In this document: piece by piece, positions 6,321-8,091 of the stretch
Position numbering within the stretch: the stretch's first letter is position 1
Layout: each line of letters starts with the position of its first letter
Assembly (NCBI GenBank): GCA_045652125.1
Contig: JAZRTT010000024.1
Span: forward strand, 1 to 8,091
Direction of reading: 5' to 3'
Length of the DNA stretch: 8,091 nucleotides
Source: Avoscillospira sp045652125
GTDB taxonomy: Bacteria; Bacillota; Clostridia; Oscillospirales; Oscillospiraceae
Position numbers and translations under genes: made by a program
Notes under the pieces: model-generated
What the model was told of the DNA's origin: nothing
Seen by the model: the letters and a program-made list of their open reading frames with translations, nothing else
Database searches by the model: none

Positions 6321-7214
6321 TCAGCCATCGAGGTCACAGTCCTTTTGCAAAGAGGCCAGATATATATTGGTCACATCGGCACGTTCGTGTCCAAGAAGCC
6401 GGGAAACAGCAAAGTGTGCGTCCAGCTCGCCCATGCCCTCAGATAGTAGTCGTTCATAGGTCTCGGCGGCGTAAGTATGCCGAAGTCCGTGGAAAGTCAT
6501 AGGGGTATCCCGGTGGCGGAGGATGAATTGCTGCAGTTGCTGAATGGCTTTGTCGGTAGGAATATCATCCGGTACCAGCAACTTGCGACCTCTTTGGGTG
6601 CGACCAAGCTGCTCCCTCATGGCGATGGCGATACATTCGTTGATGGGAACCGTGCGAATCTTGCCGCCTTTGCCCTTGATGGTGATGGCGTTTTCACGCA
6701 GAGCAACTTCTGCCGTGGCGGTGTCGATGCGGAAACACTCGTGGATGCGAAGTCCGGCATAGCGGCCAAGGTAGAGAGCAAGGATGTAATCGTAGCGATT
6801 AGCAGACAGGGCGTGTCCCAACATTCGGTTGAATTCCGCCATGGTCCATGTGCGGTCAGCCTGTCCAAAACGGCGGCGTTCCAGTGCAACACCCAACTCT
6901 GCATTGGTTGGGAGGGAGTATCTGGGGTTGCTCATTTTGTCGTGGAAAAAACGGATGGCTGCCAGATCGGTTTTGACCGTGCTGGCAGATTTGCCGGTCT
7001 CCTGAAGGTACAGTACATAACTGACCAGATGCTTGGCAGAGATGTTCTCCAACTTTTGCAGGCGATAGGTGTCAGCCAGATAGACACAGAACCGCTTGCA
7101 GGCTTCGTAGTACCGCTGCTTGGTGCGAAAACTGCCCTGCCGGTTGTGGCGATACAGCTTGTCCAGCTGCGTGACGAGGGTGCGGTAAACCCCGTGGTGT
7201 TTGGTTTGGGTCAT
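6321..7214 (-). CDS. Tyrosine recombinase (phage-integrase family)
   Basis: A 297-aa cytoplasmic site-specific recombinase of XerC/D-like length. The N-terminal SAM-like core-binding domain spans about 10-95 and the catalytic domain about 120-290. All catalytic residues are visible: Arg156 in YAGLRIHE, Lys182 in the IKGKGGK beta-turn, His242 and Arg245 in FHGLRHTY, His276 in LLGHERADVT, and nucleophile Tyr285 in NIYLAS. It should be active. The start is supported by AAGGAG nine bases before the ATG. It is the first gene of the minus-strand operon. Its role in an element that already carries a large serine recombinase is unclear; it could resolve multimers, invert a segment, or be a second integrase. 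The C-terminus ends soon after the active Tyr, as in Xer-like proteins. Confidence 0.92.
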   Translation of the reverse strand: MTQTKHHGVYRTLVTQLDKLYRHNRQGSFRTKQRYYEACKRFCVYLADTYRLQKLENISAKHLVSYVLYLQETGKSASTVKTDLAAIRFFHDKMSNPRYSLPTNAELGVALERRRFGQADRTWTMAEFNRMLGHALSANRYDYILALYLGRYAGLRIHECFRIDTATAEVALRENAITIKGKGGKIRTVPINECIAIAMREQLGRTQRGRKLLVPDDIPTDKAIQQLQQFILRHRDTPMTFHGLRHTYAAETYERLLSEGMGELDAHFAVSRLLGHERADVTNIYLASLQKDCDLDG

Positions 7215-7416
7215 GAAAGAAAACTCCTTATTATCAAATGTAGTTGTTCAGAATGGCATAGCTTGCCCGTTGGCATTTCGCGTAGTTTCCGGTTTGTTTC
7301 CGGGGAAATGGGCTGTTTGGTTGCCTGCAAAGCCTTACTACAGCTTGCTTTTTGAAAGTGCCCATATTCCTGTCTCTGTTTGGAAAGGTCAGTACGAAGC
7401 CGCGTGGGCGAAGCCT
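7215..7416. other. Leader upstream of the tyrosine recombinase, no convincing gene
   Basis: This is the part of the non-coding interval next to the recombinase ATG; it holds the AAGGAG ribosome site. No good promoter is seen on either strand. A 43-codon minus-strand frame (7234-7365) ends just before the ribosome site and could be a leader peptide, but it has only a very close AGGA before its ATG. I do not call it a gene. Confidence 0.35.
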
Positions 7417-7605
7417 GTTTTCTTATGAAAACTGCGGCAGACACAACCGCTGAACTCGGTTGCAGGTGAACCTGCGTGTGTCCTTTGATCCGTCCGGCTG
7501 CGGATCGATGCGAGTGGATTCCTGCGGTGCCGGACCATGTACTACCATGGCCTCACAGGTCGGAAGTCTGCCACACTTCCTGGACGGTGTTCCTGCCGTA
7601 CCGTC
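7417..7605. ncRNA. Candidate structured RNA: a chain of perfect hairpins
   Basis: Consecutive inverted repeats fill this segment. They are GTTTTC/GAAAAC (7417-7432, four-base loop) and a three-way junction closed by GACACA/TGTGTC (7440-7445 with 7477-7482). The junction encloses AACCG/CGGTT (7445-7461, sharing base 7445 with the closing stem) and GCAGGT/ACCTGC (7462-7475). Then come GATCCG/CGGATC (7487-7506), CCATG/CATGG extended by GG/CC (7532-7552), GGAAGT/ACTTCC (7562-7580) and GACGGT/ACCGTC (7583-7605). This density of perfect helices is unusual for protein-coding DNA. On the minus strand it would be a leader of the recombinase operon. On the plus strand it would end at the terminator-like hairpin at 7689-7733, but I see no clear plus promoter. 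It matches no RNA family I recognise. Confidence 0.4.
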
Positions 7606-7688
7606 TGCCGGCATCTTCTTGGTCATTGTGTTCAGGAGTCTTCTTTCGTTTCGTTTCAGCCGTGCTTGGCAAGGTACGGCATTGCATG

Positions 7689-7733
7689 AAAAAGACACGG
7701 AAAACAGTTCAAACTGCTTTTCGTGTCTTTTTT
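7689..7733. terminator. Long bidirectional terminator-like hairpin
   Basis: The arms AAAAAGACACG..AAAA.CAGTT and AACTG.TTTT.CGTGTCTTTTT pair across a two-base core, with one bulged base per arm. They start in an A-run and end in a T-run, so either strand could terminate. On the minus strand it lies about 140 bases after the putative promoter at 7873-7901 and about 475 bases before the tyrosine recombinase, a position fit for an attenuator. On the plus strand it would end a transcript containing the hairpin chain. Confidence 0.65.
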
Positions 7734-7820
7734 GCGTTCGGGTATTCGATTTTCTGCCACACCGTGGCGTCTGTCAGTTCCCCATTGGGAGATATACTTC
7801 TCCCGTGTTCGTTTGTCCTT

Positions 7821-7864
7821 CCACCCTAAAATTGCTCCGCCCTAAAATTAGCTCCACCCTAAAT
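7821..7864. repeat. Three short tandem repeats near the element promoter
   Basis: CCACCCTAAAATT (7821-7833), CCGCCCTAAAATT (7837-7849) and CCACCCTAAAT (7854-7864) repeat with periods of 16 and 17 bases. Read on the minus strand, the unit is roughly TTTAGGGTGGA. They begin about where the minus-strand promoter at 7873-7901 should start transcription. They could be operator sites for an element regulator, or repeated single-stranded motifs in the 5' leader. Confidence 0.6.
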
Positions 7865-7872
7865 ACAATGCC

Positions 7873-7901
7873 AGTATAGTATGGACTGTCGTTGCTGTAA
7901 A
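7873..7901 (-). promoter_or_regulatory. Putative sigma-A promoter driving the recombinase leader
   Basis: On the minus strand TTTACA (7896-7901) is followed after exactly 17 bases by TATACT (7873-7878); each matches the consensus at five of six positions. Transcription would begin near 7866, pass the three repeats and the hairpin at 7689-7733, and reach the tyrosine recombinase after about 650 bases. It is the best promoter upstream of the recombinase operon. Confidence 0.5.
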
Positions 7902-7932
7902 CTTGCGGTTTTTTCAAGAGGGAAAACAAAAA

Positions 7933-7970
7933 GAGGGCTATCAAAATGTACAGATTTTGACAGTTCCCTC
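7933..7970 (-). terminator. Hairpin with minus-strand U-tract, possible terminator or element end
   Basis: The core palindrome is TCAAAAT (7941-7947) with ATTTTGA (7954-7960). It is extended after a small internal loop by GAGGG (7933-7937) with CCCTC (7966-7970). On the minus strand it is followed by TTTTTGTTTT, as an intrinsic terminator would be. It sits just upstream of the promoter at 7873-7901 and could insulate it. Part of the palindrome recurs inverted at 8079-8091, so an insertion-sequence terminus is an alternative reading. Confidence 0.45.
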
Positions 7971-8061
7971 AATCATAGTCATTATATCTCCAACCCCTAT
8001 GTTTTGCAAGGACTTTCCTGATATGTTCAGGTAAAATTCGGAAAGGAGTATGGTTAATTCT

Positions 8062-8091
8062 ATGTTTACAGACATATATCAAAATCTGTAC
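8062..8091 (+). CDS. Start of an ORF running off the right edge
   Basis: Ten codons beginning MFTDIYQNLY remain open to the window end. AAAGGAG at 8042-8048 is upstream, but the 13-base spacing is long. An in-frame ATG at 8050 is too close to the site. A perfect TTGACA (7957-7962) with a poor -10 (CATTAT, 7980-7985) might drive it. Too little is present for a product call; a transposase of a second insertion element is a guess from the nearby inverted repeats. Confidence 0.3.
   Translation, partial: MFTDIYQNLY

Larger units (their letters stand above)
4381..8091. mobile_element. Integrated mobile element, left end present and right end outside the window
   Basis: The element is inferred from an interrupted SASP gene, a large serine recombinase ending about 20 bases from the break, a TnpW-like protein, a tyrosine recombinase, and no return to chromosomal SASP sequence before the window ends. 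A recombinase gene beside one att end is the usual layout for such elements. No conjugation, resistance or phage structural genes are seen in this part, so its wider type is unknown. The 8091 limit is only the window edge; a second insertion may begin near 7933. Confidence 0.6.

Noticed and set aside
6477..7355. 292-aa plus-strand open frame opposite the tyrosine recombinase
   Set aside because: Antisense shadow; the minus-strand product carries the full catalytic set.
7458..7480. GCAGGTTCACCTGC on the minus strand, resembling a tRNA T-arm
   Set aside because: The loop is too short for a T-loop and there is no acceptor stem, D-arm or anticodon arm around it.
7423..7698. 91-aa minus-strand frame (internal ATG at 7626) upstream of the tyrosine recombinase
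   Set aside because: Only a GTG start for the full length, no ribosome site before either start, no recognisable domain, and the region is packed with perfect hairpins that fit structured RNA better. A small gene cannot be excluded.
7821..7864. Short repeats considered as a CRISPR array
   Set aside because: Units of 11-13 bases with 3-4 base gaps are far too small for CRISPR repeats and spacers, and no cas gene is present.
7460..7879. 139-aa plus-strand frame
   Set aside because: It runs through the terminator-like hairpin at 7689-7733 and the tandem repeats, has no ribosome site, and looks non-protein in composition.
7780..7960. Minus-strand frame reading LLKKPQVYSNDSPYYTG and onward across the three repeats
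   Set aside because: No start codon with a ribosome site, and it overlaps a near-consensus promoter; the open frame is probably chance. A degraded gene fragment remains possible.

Overview
The window looks like chromosomal DNA of a spore-forming, moderately GC-rich gut-type clostridium, probably Oscillospiraceae/Ruminococcaceae. The taxon is inferred from the gene set: a class II aldolase beside a long-form PPi-dependent phosphofructokinase, the tail of an alpha/beta-type small acid-soluble spore protein (SASP), strong AGGAGG ribosome sites, and a TnpX-type recombinase. No rRNA or other marker is present to confirm it.

Layout. (1) 1-2902 is a core glycolytic pair: fba (minus) and a PPi-phosphofructokinase gene (plus). 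They are transcribed divergently from back-to-back promoters whose -35 boxes are 9 bp apart, and each gene ends in a hairpin terminator. (2) 2903-4252 is a two-gene operon of unrecognised proteins (152 and 244 aa) with its own sigma-A-like promoter and an ATGA stop/start overlap. The same 31-base terminator sequence lies on both sides of it, which suggests a cassette placed between duplicated terminators. (3) 4264-4380 is the last 38 codons of a SASP gene on the minus strand. Its 5' part is missing and is replaced by foreign DNA. (4) From about 4381 to the right edge is a mobile element. Its end carries a minus-strand recombination operon: a tyrosine recombinase, a 51-aa TnpW-like protein, and a large serine recombinase whose stop codon lies about 20 bases from the SASP break. 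The other end of the element and the 5' half of the SASP gene are not in the window. (5) 7215-8061 has no convincing protein gene but is rich in signals. These are a good minus-strand promoter (7873-7901), three short tandem repeats just downstream of it, a long bidirectional terminator-like hairpin (7689-7733), and a run of perfect hairpins including a three-way junction (7417-7605). The run may be an undescribed structured RNA or a leader of the recombinase operon. (6) At the right edge a palindrome, an inverted-repeat partner and an ORF start suggest the end of a second insertion element, weakly supported.

How it works together. The aldolase and the PPi-phosphofructokinase catalyse adjacent glycolytic steps. 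The serine recombinase is the likely enzyme that put the element into the SASP gene. The tyrosine recombinase and small protein are probably co-expressed with it, perhaps under control of the structured leader.
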